Positions 44,703 to 53,538 of a stretch of DNA of 64,000 nt are shown one piece after another (the stretch's first letter is position 1; each line of letters starts with the position of its first letter). Below the pieces are notes generated by a model. The model searched no databases, had not been told where the DNA came from, and was given only the letters and a program-made list of their open reading frames with translations. This stretch comes from Robertmurraya kyonggiensis (GTDB lineage: Bacteria; Bacillota; Bacilli; Bacillales; Cytobacillaceae). The translations under genes were made by a program, and so were the position numbers. The stretch spans positions 1 through 64,000 of the forward strand of contig NZ_SWBM01000009.1 of the NCBI RefSeq assembly GCF_005116465.1, given 5' to 3'.

Positions 44703-44724
44703 ATAATTTATAGCGATAAGACGG

Positions 44725-45373
44725 TGATACCATCGAATTATCAGATGGTAGCAAAGTTCGTCTAATCGGGGTCAACACGCCCGAATCTACAACTAGAACC
44801 GAGGAATATGGGAAGCAAGCAAGTAGTTACACTAAATCCATTTTAGAAGGAAAAAACGTTTGGCTTCAAAAAGATGTATCCGAGGCCGATCGATATGGAC
44901 GCTTACTTAGAATTGTTTGGTTAGACATCCCGACAAATGATATGGATGACAAAGAAATCAGAACAAAAATGTTTAATGCTCACCTTGTCCTAAATGGTTA
45001 TGCTGAGCCTTCAACTTACAATCCGGACGTGAAATACAGCGAGTACTTTGTGAAATATGCTCGTGAAGCTAGAGAAGCAAACACTGGATTATGGGCTTAT
45101 GGAGAAAATGGAACTACAAAGGGTGACTTAGATCCGAAAACGACTGCCTCCATCAACTCAAGCTCTAGCACGTCAAAATCTAGTACCAGTTCCAGCAGCA
45201 ATAGCAATTCGAATAACGAAAGCTCTAATAACACTTCCTCTTCTGGCACAAGTGAATTTTTCCAGAATTGTACGGAGTTACGTACGAAATATCCAAATGG
45301 CGTACCATCCGATCATCCAGCTTATCAAGCCAAGATGGACAGAGACAAAGACAACTACGCTTGCGAACGATAA
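44725..45373 (+). pseudogene. Thermonuclease gene, 3' part (interrupted by the 19-kb element)
   Basis: Continues the nuclease begun at 25124. After GAT-ACC the frame reads DTIELSDGSKVRLIGVNTPE, EADRYGRLLRIVWLD and related SNase motifs (catalytic Asp, Arg and Glu positions present), then a Ser/Asn-rich linker and an Excalibur domain (FQNCTELRTKYPNGVPSDHP, DRDKDNYACER). Without the 5' part it has no start or export signal, so it is inactive while the element is present. Stop at 45371-45373. Confidence 0.92.
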
Positions 45374-45416
45374 AAAATGGTCTGCAAAACTTGATTTCCA
45401 TAAGGCAAAAAGAAAG

Positions 45417-45458
45417 GCTGTTAGTATGTTCACCCATACTAACAGCCTTCTTTTTTAT
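45417..45458 (+). terminator. Thermonuclease terminator
   Basis: 13-bp stem GGCTGTTAGTATG/CATACTAACAGCC with 5-nt loop, followed by TTCTTTTTTAT, after the Excalibur domain stop codon. Confidence 0.9.
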
Positions 45459-45566
45459 AGGTTCTTTTCTCAAATAAAAAAATAAATTAACCTGTTTTTT
45501 CAATGAGAAAAGAGCAAGTCTTTCTCAAATCCTCTATTAATCATCCTTTTCCAATCATCTTGATTA

Positions 45567-45977
45567 CTACCTCACGCCAACCGTGAGCATGATGTTTGCA
45601 AAAGTCCGAGTTTCTCCTGTATTAATACCAAGAATAATATTTTTAGCTTGAGCAGCTTCATAAAACTCATAACGACCTAACTTTTGCAATTCATTAATAT
45701 CTAGTATACGAAGGAATTCTTTATATATCTCAGGTTCTGCTCCACTCTCTGGATCCATTACTTCCGCCTTTTCGAAATTCATCGCACTGTTTAACGATTT
45801 TAGAACGTCCGTTACAGTCGGTAAATCCGGGCTCAAACCTAGAAAAACCTTCGCTGTATTCTCGTTTGTTGCTGAATTTAGAGGGTAATTCCCATCTGCT
45901 ATTAAAATCTTGTCTCCATGTCCACATGAAGCAATTACTTCTAATATTTTTGGATGTATGCAATCGATGGTTAACAC
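45567..45977 (-). CDS. RbsD/FucU-family sugar mutarotase
   Basis: 136 residues, the family length. It starts MLTIDCIHPKILEVIASCGHGDKILIADGNYP, with the conserved His of GHGD and the Asp/Asn of IADGNYP (about 20-30), and ends with a FYEAAQAKNIILGINTGETRTFANIMLTVG region typical of FucU/RbsD. The enzyme interconverts anomers of L-fucose or ribose. It is isolated here, with no sugar transport genes beside it, so the sugar is not determined. Confidence 0.88.
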   Translation of the reverse strand: MLTIDCIHPKILEVIASCGHGDKILIADGNYPLNSATNENTAKVFLGLSPDLPTVTDVLKSLNSAMNFEKAEVMDPESGAEPEIYKEFLRILDINELQKLGRYEFYEAAQAKNIILGINTGETRTFANIMLTVGVR

Positions 45978-46132
45978 GACAATATTCCTCCTCTTAAATG
46001 AAAATCGCGCTTATAGTAATCATTTACTATTAGACGATAAAACGTTTTTACACTGGTGTCAATCAAACTTTTTAAAATATACTGAAAAAAGTAATCGTTT
46101 GCTTTTTCCTTATTAAAAAAACAAAAAGAGCC

Positions 46133-46714
46133 CTAATAGGACTCCTTACCTTTCTGCATTCGAAGAAAAATATTCGTAATCACCTTCGAAACGATGAATA
46201 GGCCCACATAAAATAAGAATAGATAAAAATAATTCCATCCCTTATACATATGAAAAAGGTCATTTGCGACGAGAATAGGTTTCATGATAAAAGCAAGGAC
46301 CGCTGACAACAGAAATGAATAGAGATAGTAGTTCCTGTTCCTATTAAGAGTCCATTGATATACCAAAATATAGCAGACTGGAACTAATGATGCATCTAAG
46401 GCGAAGCTAGGAAGGACGGGCAAAATTTCATAAGGATATTCGCAATACCCCATGCGAATGGCAATGGAATTCGTGTATGCAAACCAAATATGATAATTTA
46501 ATCCGTAAAAGCCTAATAGCAACATTTTATCCCGATCAATTTTCCACCACAATATAATTAACGGAATGACCAACATTAAGATCACTACCCAAAATTTCAG
46601 GTCATTAAAACTTGAAAATTCCTTCCAATATTCCGTGCTTAATTTTGAAAGACTTGCATTCATATCCCGCATTTTTTCTAATAGTTCTAGTTGTTTTTCA
46701 CTCACTAAACTCAC
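46133..46714 (-). CDS. CBO0543-family membrane protein
   Basis: 193 residues. A soluble N-terminal helix (QLELLEKMRDMNASLSKLS) is followed by about five membrane segments with aromatic-rich interfaces (YGLNYHIWFAYTNSIAIRMG, WNYFYLFLFYVG). This topology matches the CBO0543 group of Bacillus and Clostridium membrane proteins, whose function is unknown. GAGCCC/GGACTC hairpin at its 3' end (46126-46142) can terminate it. Confidence 0.75.
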   Translation of the reverse strand: MSLVSEKQLELLEKMRDMNASLSKLSTEYWKEFSSFNDLKFWVVILMLVIPLIILWWKIDRDKMLLLGFYGLNYHIWFAYTNSIAIRMGYCEYPYEILPVLPSFALDASLVPVCYILVYQWTLNRNRNYYLYSFLLSAVLAFIMKPILVANDLFHMYKGWNYFYLFLFYVGLFIVSKVITNIFLRMQKGKESY

Positions 46715-46775
46715 ACCTTTTGTTTAATCCTGTACCCCCTATTTTGTCTTTAATTGAAAAGTTTATCCAAATTAA

Positions 46776-46803
46776 AAAAAGCCAACACGAATGTTGACTT
46801 TTT
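46776..46803 (-). terminator. Nitroreductase terminator
   Basis: Minus strand AAAAGTCAACA/TGTTGGCTTTTTTT hairpin just after the nitroreductase stop codon. Confidence 0.8.
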
Positions 46804-46814
46804 TCTAAACTATT

Positions 46815-47432
46815 CTATTCATAAAAAGTAGTGAAAGCTTCAATCGGCAAACGTGATGTACCGAATGCTGGAGCAAGCGCTTTTCCTAGTGCAATTAATG
46901 TAATAGGGAAAACATTTTCTGGGAGCTCAAAACGTTCTGCAAATTTCTCCTTGTCAAAGCCACCCATTGTAACCGTATCGTAGCCACGGTCTTTTGCAAG
47001 CAACGCGAATTGCATCGCAAATGCACCAGCATCATAAGCAGCACCTTGTTTACGTTTTTCAATTGGCATAGATGGGTAATAGGATAATGTTCTTTCAATC
47101 GAGAGGTTCGCAATTTCTTGTGAAACATGGCCTTCCTCTACATTTTGATTGAAGATTCTCTCGACATTTTTGTGTGCTTCAGTATCACCTAAAATGGCAA
47201 TAATAGCAGACGATTCTTCAATTTGTGCTTGATTGTTTCCGATTGCACGTAGTTCTTTTTGCAACTCTTTATTTTGAATCACGATTACACGCCATGGTTG
47301 TAAATTATTTCCTGATGGAGCTCTTGAAGCAAGGCTTAATAAATTTTCAATTTCCTCTTTTGGAATCGTAAAGTTCGGGTCATAAACACGAACAGCTTTA
47401 CGTTGTTGTACAATTTGCTCAAGATGTGACAT
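46815..47432 (-). CDS. NAD(P)H nitroreductase family protein
   Basis: 205-residue FMN-dependent oxidoreductase. FMN-binding features: RKAVRVYDPNFTIPKEEIE near the N-terminus, SRAPSGNNLQPWRVIVI (about 36-52), and GGFDKEKFAERFELPENVFP. Length is normal for the family, which reduces nitro compounds and quinones. GGAGG lies upstream of the ATG. It is divergent from an HxlR regulator, a common arrangement for electrophile-inducible nitroreductases. Confidence 0.92.
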   Translation of the reverse strand: MSHLEQIVQQRKAVRVYDPNFTIPKEEIENLLSLASRAPSGNNLQPWRVIVIQNKELQKELRAIGNNQAQIEESSAIIAILGDTEAHKNVERIFNQNVEEGHVSQEIANLSIERTLSYYPSMPIEKRKQGAAYDAGAFAMQFALLAKDRGYDTVTMGGFDKEKFAERFELPENVFPITLIALGKALAPAFGTSRLPIEAFTTFYE

Positions 47433-47466
47433 AGAGATTCCTCCTAAACTTACTAAAAGTTAGTTT

Positions 47467-47491
47467 CTTACGATAACTTATCATTCGTAAG
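47467..47491. promoter_or_regulatory. Dyad in the nitroreductase/HxlR intergenic region, likely operator
   Basis: CTTACGA-11 nt-TCGTAAG, located between the two divergent starts. HxlR-family proteins bind such dyads, so this is the probable operator. Confidence 0.7.
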
Positions 47492-47548
47492 TTAATTAGT
47501 CAAGAAAAATGGTATAATGGGATTATCATGTCGATGGGAGGATGATGG

Positions 47549-47914
47549 ATGACAACATCTCCAAACAGTGGTCAACCGCAACCTCGTTGTGGAGCCCCTA
47601 ACAGTATCTGTATCAATTACCAAAAAACAATTGAATTTATTGGCCAAAAATGGGTTGGGATTATCATCTTTTCTTTGCTCGATGGACCAAAAAGATATTA
47701 CGAATTGATGGAAATGATTGAAGGAATTTCAGACAGGCTCCTTGCTGAGAGATTAAATGAGTTAGTAAAAGAAGGACTTGTAAAAAAGATCTACTTAGAA
47801 GGTTCCTTAAAAAAAGTACAATATGAATTAACACCACGAGGAGAAGGTTTGAAGGATATTATTTTTGCTATCCGCAATTGGGTCGAGCAGAAAGCTCAGG
47901 TAGAGAAAGAGTGA
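47549..47914 (+). CDS. HxlR-family transcriptional regulator
   Basis: 121 residues. Cys near the N-terminus (PRCGAPNSICINYQKTIEFI), the winged-helix core FIGQKWVGIIIFSLLDGPKR, YYELMEMIEGISDRLLAERL and the wing ELTPRGEGLKDI are HxlR features. N-terminal cysteines often sense electrophiles (formaldehyde, quinones, diamide). GGGAGG precedes the ATG. Divergent from the nitroreductase that it probably controls. Confidence 0.92.
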   Translation: MTTSPNSGQPQPRCGAPNSICINYQKTIEFIGQKWVGIIIFSLLDGPKRYYELMEMIEGISDRLLAERLNELVKEGLVKKIYLEGSLKKVQYELTPRGEGLKDIIFAIRNWVEQKAQVEKE

Positions 47915-47921
47915 GGTTAGT

Positions 47922-47948
47922 GGCTGCCGAATGTGGCAGCCGTTTTTT
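47922..47948 (+). terminator. HxlR gene terminator
   Basis: GGCTGCC/GGCAGCC stem followed by GTTTTTTT. Confidence 0.88.
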
Positions 47949-47978
47949 TGAATTCCTATTAATTAGGACTCTTCTCTA

Positions 47979-48344
47979 TTAACCATTGATCACTTTCATA
48001 CCAGACAAAATCGTTTTCGCATCACTATTCAGATAGGCAACAGCTTCTTCTTTTAAAAATAACTGCGCATGATCTCTTAATACAACTTTGATTCCTCGTA
48101 AATCAAATTGATATGCGTATGCATTGATTGAATTGATGACGGCTAAATCTGCTCTGGAAATGGGCAGTACTCCAGACTTTACTTGCTCCGATAAAAACTT
48201 AAGGATTTCGCGGGCATTACTCTTTAAATAAAGCCTTTTTGCCTCTAAAACCTCTAGATTTTCTTCAATAAACTTACTAGCTCTAACATAATCGAATTCG
48301 TCTACACTACGATTAATTTTTTCAATCAGATCTTCGACCTTCAT
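47979..48344 (-). CDS. Conserved hypothetical protein
   Basis: About 121 residues, soluble and helical, beginning MKVEDLIEKINRSVDEFDYV and ending AKTILSGMKVING. No catalytic motif or known domain recognised. The frame is open far upstream (to 48500), but that extension is not protein-like and lacks a ribosome binding site; start 48344 is inferred from composition. Divergent from the next gene. Confidence 0.65.
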   Translation of the reverse strand: MKVEDLIEKINRSVDEFDYVRASKFIEENLEVLEAKRLYLKSNAREILKFLSEQVKSGVLPISRADLAVINSINAYAYQFDLRGIKVVLRDHAQLFLKEEAVAYLNSDAKTILSGMKVING

Positions 48345-48544
48345 CCGTTCTTCACATCCTACCTTCATCTGAACTCTCATAATTCTATAAATAACTATAA
48401 ACAATTGTGAAGAAACTTGTAAACAGCATTCGTCGATTTTTGTCGAAAAAAGAGAGCATAGTTTTCGACGCAATGGGTAATTTGGCGTAGTTTTGACCAT
48501 AATAGGTGATGCTAATTTAATTCAACACCTAAGGAGGACAAAAA

Positions 48545-49252
48545 ATGACGCATGAACGGGTGAAGAAACCTTTTTATAAAAGATGGTGGGTTTGGCTACT
48601 AGCTCTTATTGTCATTATTGCTTTAACACAATGTGGCGATGACGAAACGATTGAACCGGCTAATGAAACGAAAACAGAAGATACAACCTTGAGCAATCAG
48701 ACCGAGGAACAAGACGAGGCAACAAATGAGACCTCCGATGAAGAGGAACAGCAAGTTGAGGAAGAGGACGAAGACACACAAATCAAGGCTGGTACTTATA
48801 AAATAGGAACGGACCTTCCGGCTGGGGAGTACCTCGTATTTGCCGATTCGACTGCGTATATCGAAAGTGCTTCCGATAGCACCGGAGAATTAGATAGCAT
48901 CCTATTTAATGATAATTTACCGAATGGGGCTCATTCCTATGTGACCTTAAATGAAGGAGAATATTTCAAATTACAGGGTGGCCATATGTATCCAGTGGAT
49001 TCTGCTCCATCTGTCGTTCCTGATGATGGCTTATATGAGAATGGCATGTACAAGGTAGGACAGGATATTCCTGCAGGTGAATACAAGGTTATTTTAGACA
49101 GCACGGTAGGAATGGGTTATTTAGAAGTGGCAAAAGACAGCCGCCATCAAATCGATAGCATCGTCACCAATGAAAATGTCCAAGCAGACATGTACATCAC
49201 CATCAGCGAAGGGCAATACATCAAACTCCAAGATGTTAAGATTCAAAAATGA
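48545..49252 (+). CDS. Membrane-anchored protein with two YKIGTDLPAGEY-type repeats
   Basis: 235 residues: basic N-terminus, one membrane segment (WWVWLLALIVIIALTQC), a strongly acidic Glu/Thr linker (about 38-78), then two beta-rich repeats of about 70 residues, each starting AGTYKIGTDLPAGEYLV or NGMYKVGQDIPAGEYKV and ending with GEYFKLQG or GQYIKLQD. The repeats resemble surface domains seen in many Firmicutes of unknown role. The Cys at the end of the hydrophobic segment is not in a good lipobox. AAGGAGG precedes the ATG. Confidence 0.75.
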   Translation: MTHERVKKPFYKRWWVWLLALIVIIALTQCGDDETIEPANETKTEDTTLSNQTEEQDEATNETSDEEEQQVEEEDEDTQIKAGTYKIGTDLPAGEYLVFADSTAYIESASDSTGELDSILFNDNLPNGAHSYVTLNEGEYFKLQGGHMYPVDSAPSVVPDDGLYENGMYKVGQDIPAGEYKVILDSTVGMGYLEVAKDSRHQIDSIVTNENVQADMYITISEGQYIKLQDVKIQK

Positions 49253-49255
49253 ACA

Positions 49256-49290
49256 AGTCCCAAAAGCATTTGCTTTTGGGACTCCGTTTT
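49256..49290 (+). terminator. Terminator between convergent genes
   Basis: 12-bp stem AGTCCCAAAAGC/GCTTTTGGGACT followed by CCGTTTTG; may serve both strands. Confidence 0.75.
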
Positions 49291-49293
49291 GTA

Positions 49294-51117
49294 TTAGATC
49301 TTAAATTTCGCAATTTCTTTTTGTAACGCTTCAGACACTTCGCTTAGAGACTTAGCAGAAGCAGAAATCTCTTCCATAGAAGCAAGCTGCTCATGAGAAG
49401 CCGTAGCAATCGTGTTAGCTCCCTCAGAACTTTCCGTTGAAATCGTTTGAACCTCTTGAACGGATGCCGAAACTTCTTCAGAGTTCGCAGACATTTGCTC
49501 AGAAATAGCAGATACCTCATGAATTTGTTCTGCAACGCGAATTTCAGCTTCTAAAATCTGTTTAAATGCTTCACCCGCTTCGTTTACATCGAGCGTACCC
49601 GCTTGTACTTCAGCCACTACATTGACCATAGCTTGAATAGAATGCTCAGTATCAGCCTGAATGTTGCGGATAATTTCAGAAATTTTACCTGCAGAGTTCT
49701 GTGACTGTTCAGCTAGTTTTCTAACTTCATCTGCCACAACCGCAAATCCTTTTCCATGCTCACCAGCTCTAGCTGCTTCGATCGCTGCATTGAGCGCTAA
49801 TAAGTTCGTTTGGCTTGAAATCTCCGTAATCGCTGTAACAATCGCACCGATTTCTTTTGATCTTTCGCCTAATTGCTTGATTACCGTAGATGTTGATTCC
49901 ACAGATTCAGAAATCTTATTCATTTGCCCTACAGCTCTCTCAATCTTTTCATTACCACTTTTCGCAATTTCAGTAGATTGTTGTGCCATACTCGCTACTT
50001 CCGATGAAGATTCGGCAATGCGCTGAACACCAACGCTCACTTCATCCATCGCTTGAGCACTATGAGTGGCAACCTCTGCAGAAACCTCTGCACCCTTCGC
50101 CACTTCATTAATAAGATTGACGACATGCTCGGTTGCTTCCGTCGTTTGTTCAGCACTAGCAGATAATTCTTCAGAAGAAGCCGCTACCTGCTCTGCCACA
50201 TGTTGAACACTTTCAACCAAGCCTTTTAGACTTGATGTCATGGCGTTAACGGAATTGCTCAATTGACCAATTTCGTCCTTGGACTTCGTCGTTAACTCTT
50301 CTCCTGTAAAATCACCCTCAGCGATTTTGTCCATTTTTGCCACAACTCTGTGTACAGGCTTGACGATATAATTCGCTAGTATAAATGCAACCACAACACC
50401 AATCGCTATCGCCGCAATCGTTAAAATGATAACGATACTGTTAACTGCCATTCCTCGTTTCACCAGTTCGCTGCCACTTTGCTCAACCATTTTTTCCTTC
50501 TCGTCTACCCGTTTATTAAAGGATTCCATCAATTGTTCGCCGATAGGACCTACTTGATCATTGACAATTTTTAAAGCTAGCTCCTTGTCCCCTTTATCAT
50601 AGGAACCAAAAACGCGTTCTTGAATGAGTTTTCCCCAGTTCTTACTAGCAAAAATCATTTGTTCAAGCTCGTTCGAATTATCCAACTTCACAAGCTTCTC
50701 TTCAATTTCTTTGCTACTCTTTGTATATTCATCAAAACGTTCCTTCTGTGCTGCATCGCCGAATAATAAATATGCGCGCGTAGCTGAGATTCTTTCAGCT
50801 AGGCTAAAGCTCAATTCAGATTCATATGTAAGCTGTTCCACATCTTTTTGAATCGTTTTTTCAATTTGATTATTCAGACTTTGGATGTTAAAAATAACAC
50901 TGATCCCTAAAATGATAAGCAGTAATAGTACTACTCCATAACCCATTAAGATCTTCGTGCGCAGGCTTTGCATATTTAGGCCCTTTTTATCAGACCCCTT
51001 TAATTTAAACCCTTTTAGTTTAAATCCTTTGAAATTAAAACTTTTCAAACGAAAGTTTTTGACCCTGGAATTCTGTTTATTTACATCTTTTAGATTCAAG
51101 CGTAAACGTTTCTTCAT
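49294..51117 (-). CDS. Methyl-accepting chemotaxis protein
   Basis: 607 residues. TM1 (about 52-75), an extracellular four-helix-bundle sensor (about 75-225), TM2 (about 225-250), HAMP ([20 protein letters not shown]) and a long cytoplasmic signalling domain with the hairpin tip [21 protein letters not shown]. It signals to CheA/CheW. Unusual: about 48 extra basic residues precede TM1, with imperfect repeats of FKLKG (for example [13 protein letters not shown]). GAGGAGG upstream of the ATG supports this long start. Ligand unknown. Confidence 0.93.
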   Translation of the reverse strand: MKKRLRLNLKDVNKQNSRVKNFRLKSFNFKGFKLKGFKLKGSDKKGLNMQSLRTKILMGYGVVLLLLIILGISVIFNIQSLNNQIEKTIQKDVEQLTYESELSFSLAERISATRAYLLFGDAAQKERFDEYTKSSKEIEEKLVKLDNSNELEQMIFASKNWGKLIQERVFGSYDKGDKELALKIVNDQVGPIGEQLMESFNKRVDEKEKMVEQSGSELVKRGMAVNSIVIILTIAAIAIGVVVAFILANYIVKPVHRVVAKMDKIAEGDFTGEELTTKSKDEIGQLSNSVNAMTSSLKGLVESVQHVAEQVAASSEELSASAEQTTEATEHVVNLINEVAKGAEVSAEVATHSAQAMDEVSVGVQRIAESSSEVASMAQQSTEIAKSGNEKIERAVGQMNKISESVESTSTVIKQLGERSKEIGAIVTAITEISSQTNLLALNAAIEAARAGEHGKGFAVVADEVRKLAEQSQNSAGKISEIIRNIQADTEHSIQAMVNVVAEVQAGTLDVNEAGEAFKQILEAEIRVAEQIHEVSAISEQMSANSEEVSASVQEVQTISTESSEGANTIATASHEQLASMEEISASAKSLSEVSEALQKEIAKFKI

Positions 51118-51405
51118 TAGGCATCCTCCTCTTAGTTAGTCCTATGTTTACTTTATCGGCAAGCTAATTCTAATTTTTCAATTAGTTTGCTTTTTCACAA
51201 TAATGAAGCATATGAGTAAATTCTACCGTTTAATAAGAACTATTTCCATAAAATATTTCGCTCTCCTTAAATTCGGAATATTTTAATTTTATTTCGAGCA
51301 GCTATTCGCATAAAATAAGATCAAATAAAAATATTTTTAACCAGTATCTTTTTCCTCCCCTATTTCCGTTATAGAGGGTGAGAGGTATAAAGGAGTTGAA
51401 CACAG
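51118..51405. other. Divergent intergenic region
   Basis: About 290 bp between the chemoreceptor and ECF sigma genes. Promoters for both are expected; I see no clear consensus pair or RNA structure. Confidence 0.4.
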
Positions 51406-52044
51406 ATGTCATCAAACAGTAGGCCAAAAGAGGAGACGCTTGAAAAATTAGAGGAGTTTTATCACGGCTTGCAGCAATATTGCCGATTCCTAGCTCGAAA
51501 CCAATGGGATGGTGATGATCTAGCACAGGAATCATTTTTTCGGGCTGTTCAGCGTTATCCTGAATCCGATATTAGTCCTGCCTTGCTTAAAAAAATCGCC
51601 TACCACTATTGGATTGATACGTTGCGCAAGAAGAAGGATGAATGCACCGGCATGCCATTCGAATTGCTTTCAGCAGAAAAGCAATTGTCACCTGATGAAT
51701 TGATGAATACTGTTCAAAAATTAATGGAGTTGACGCCGAAACAAGCAGTAATCTTTTTACTAAAAGAAGCATTTTCATATCGTTCAAAGGAAATTGCGGA
51801 AGTGCTTGGTACGACGGAAATGGCTGTGAAAGCCACTCTACACAGAGCAAGAAAACGACTCGATAAGGGGGATTCTTTTACTATAGAAGATACTTGGACG
51901 GAAGAAAGCGATCATGAGTTGCTTTCCCAACTGATGTATCAATCGGTGCAGGAAGAAGACCCGAAGGTACTGATTGATCGGCTCACAGAAATTTTCTCCA
52001 AAACTCCTGGTACACCTCTCAACATGTACAGCATAGCAGCTTAA
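51406..52044 (+). CDS. ECF-type RNA polymerase sigma factor
   Basis: 212 residues. Region 2 (about 15-85) includes [18 protein letters not shown] and [18 protein letters not shown]; region 4 (about 108-152) includes [20 protein letters not shown] and [22 protein letters not shown]-terminal extension (about 155-212) is unusual for a minimal ECF. There is no anti-sigma gene next to it; instead a ClpP paralogue follows after 17 nt on the same transcript, suggesting co-regulation. AAAGGAG precedes the ATG. Confidence 0.88.
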   Translation: MSSNSRPKEETLEKLEEFYHGLQQYCRFLARNQWDGDDLAQESFFRAVQRYPESDISPALLKKIAYHYWIDTLRKKKDECTGMPFELLSAEKQLSPDELMNTVQKLMELTPKQAVIFLLKEAFSYRSKEIAEVLGTTEMAVKATLHRARKRLDKGDSFTIEDTWTEESDHELLSQLMYQSVQEEDPKVLIDRLTEIFSKTPGTPLNMYSIAA

Positions 52045-52061
52045 AAAAGGGAGGAAATAAG

Positions 52062-52643
52062 ATGGCCACTATACCTTACGTCATTGAACAATCAAGTCGC
52101 GGAGAACGTTCCTATGATATTTATTCGAGATTATTGAAGGACCGAATCATTATGATTGGTGATGAAATTGACGACCAGCTCGCCAATAGTGTTATTGCTC
52201 AGTTACTTTTTTTAGAATCGGAAAATCCAGATAAGGATATTTCCATTTATATTAACAGTCCGGGAGGTTCGATCACAGCAGGCTTCGCCATATTTGATAC
52301 AATGCAGTTGATTAAGCCTGATATCAGCACGATTTGCATTGGGATGGCGGCATCTTTTGGTGCGATGCTCCTTCTCGCTGGGACAAAAGGAAAACGCTAT
52401 GCACTGCCGAACAGCGAAGTGATGATTCATCAACCACTTGGCGGGGCAAAAGGGCAAGCCACAGAACTCGAAATTTCCGCTCGTAGAATTCTAAAACTTC
52501 GAGAACACATCAATTCGATTGTCGCTGAACGCACAGGCCAGCCAATTGAAAAAGTAGCAAAGGATTCCGACCGGGATTATTTCATGAATGCCCAGGAGGC
52601 TCTGGATTACGGGATTATAGATAAAATCATTAGCAAGAAGTAG
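52062..52643 (+). CDS. clpP: ATP-dependent Clp protease proteolytic subunit, paralogue
   Basis: 193-residue serine protease subunit. Catalytic Ser in [15 protein letters not shown], His in [15 protein letters not shown] and Asp in [16 protein letters not shown] are all present; axial-loop and handle motifs ([17 protein letters not shown]) are normal. It is not in the usual clpP housekeeping setting: it follows an ECF sigma gene and has its own terminator, so it is likely a second, conditionally expressed ClpP. GGGAGG precedes the ATG. Confidence 0.94.
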   Translation: MATIPYVIEQSSRGERSYDIYSRLLKDRIIMIGDEIDDQLANSVIAQLLFLESENPDKDISIYINSPGGSITAGFAIFDTMQLIKPDISTICIGMAASFGAMLLLAGTKGKRYALPNSEVMIHQPLGGAKGQATELEISARRILKLREHINSIVAERTGQPIEKVAKDSDRDYFMNAQEALDYGIIDKIISKK

Positions 52644-52655
52644 TGAATTGAATTT

Positions 52656-52680
52656 ACTCCCTGAATAGGGAGTTTTTTTG
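52656..52680 (+). terminator. clpP terminator
   Basis: ACTCCC/GGGAGT stem with 6-nt loop followed by TTTTTTT. Confidence 0.88.
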
Positions 52681-52689
52681 TGATTTCGT

Positions 52690-53090
52690 CTTCATGAAGA
52701 CAATCTTTCTTTGTTTCTTGTGAATAGTGTCTTTATGAATGGGACATGCGGACACTGTTTGCGGAATCCTTGCAATAGTTGTCTTCATGAGCCTTTCATG
52801 CGGACACTATTCGTAAGATCCTAGCAATAGTTGTCTTCATGGGCACTCCATGCGGACACTATTCGTGGGCTCCTTGCAATAGTTGTCTTCATGAGCCTTT
52901 CATGCGGACACTATTCGTTGAATCCTTGCAATAGTCGTCTTCATGAGCCTTTCATGCGGACACTATTCGTGGGATCCTTGCAATAGTTGTCTTCATGAGC
53001 CTTTCATGCGGACACTATTCGTGGGATCCTTGCAATAGTTGTCTTCATGAGCCTTTCATGCGGACACTATGACCTTCTTTCCCTAAAATA
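52690..53090. repeat. 52-bp tandem repeat array (7 units)
   Basis: GCGGACACT recurs at 52748, 52800, 52852, 52904, 52956, 53008 and 53060, an exact 52-bp period; the first two units are more diverged. Each unit can fold: AATAGTTGTC pairs with GACACTATT, with an inner CATGA/TCATG pair. The array lies between clpP and a small gene and has no protein-like frame. Confidence 0.9.
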
Positions 53091-53111
53091 ATGTCTTCAT
53101 GCACTCCTCAA

Positions 53112-53165
53112 AAAAGAAAAAAGCCCTCCCAAGTGCGTAAAATACACGCTCTTGGAACAGCTCCC
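53112..53165 (-). terminator. Terminator of the 65-residue gene
   Basis: Minus strand: imperfect long stem (GAGCTGTTCCAAGAGCGTG with CGCACTTGGGAGGGC) followed by TTTTTTCTTTT. Confidence 0.75.
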
Positions 53166-53191
53166 TTAACTTACTCTTTCATCCCCAACCC

Positions 53192-53386
53192 TTAACTCGA
53201 TTTTGCCCGAATAAAGGTCGAGGAGGAGTAGTCCTTTACTAATTTTTGTAGACTTCGATGGCTTTCTCGAAGCTTAATAGACTCTTCAAGGATTCTTTGA
53301 AATCCTTCAATATCCTTATCATTGGCATTGAGAATCGACTTCGTAATATTTTCGGCAATTTGCTGCAAGGTTATCTCGGAACTCAT
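53192..53386 (-). CDS. Small helical protein, unknown
   Basis: 64 residues, amphipathic helical: SSEITLQQIAENITKSILNA near the start, LRESHRSLQKLVKDY near the end. AAAGGTGTGA upstream of the ATG at 53386 and a terminator downstream support a real gene. No family recognised. Confidence 0.6.
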   Translation of the reverse strand: MSSEITLQQIAENITKSILNANDKDIEGFQRILEESIKLRESHRSLQKLVKDYSSSTFIRAKSS

Positions 53387-53538
53387 CAACGATCACACCT
53401 TTCACTATTGTCTACTAATACTATTTTAGATAGAGATGTTGATTTCCTGCCCCGAGCGAGAAAAACAAATCTACAATTCTCCCCACGATCCTCAAAGAAT
53501 GGGAAAAATCCTTCCCAATCAAACAAGAGCCGACAGCT

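Larger units (their letters stand above)
25618..44724. mobile_element. 19.1-kb Tn554-like element (recombinase trio) carrying defence-type cargo
   Basis: Inserted in the SNase codon pair Gly-Asp of a thermonuclease gene. Both junctions share GACGG (25613-25617 and 44720-44724), consistent with a 5-bp crossover core, and precise deletion restores a 380-codon frame. The left end has four collinear genes for three tyrosine-recombinase-like proteins and a coiled-coil accessory protein, the arrangement of Tn554 tnpABC and recombinase-in-trio elements. Inverted TTGTACATAWTTA-like repeats lie inside both ends. Cargo is a mixture of nuclease, toxin, AbiH and regulatory genes, AT-richer than the flanks. 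No target-site duplication beyond the core is seen, which fits a site-specific recombinase rather than a DDE transposase. Confidence 0.9.

Noticed and set aside
44942-45373. Independent small gene starting at 44942
   Set aside because: It is the internal part of the interrupted thermonuclease; the SNase frame is open from 44725 and continuous with 25124-25617.
52690-53090. CRISPR-like array (52-bp period)
   Set aside because: The whole unit repeats without unique spacers, and no cas genes are in the window.
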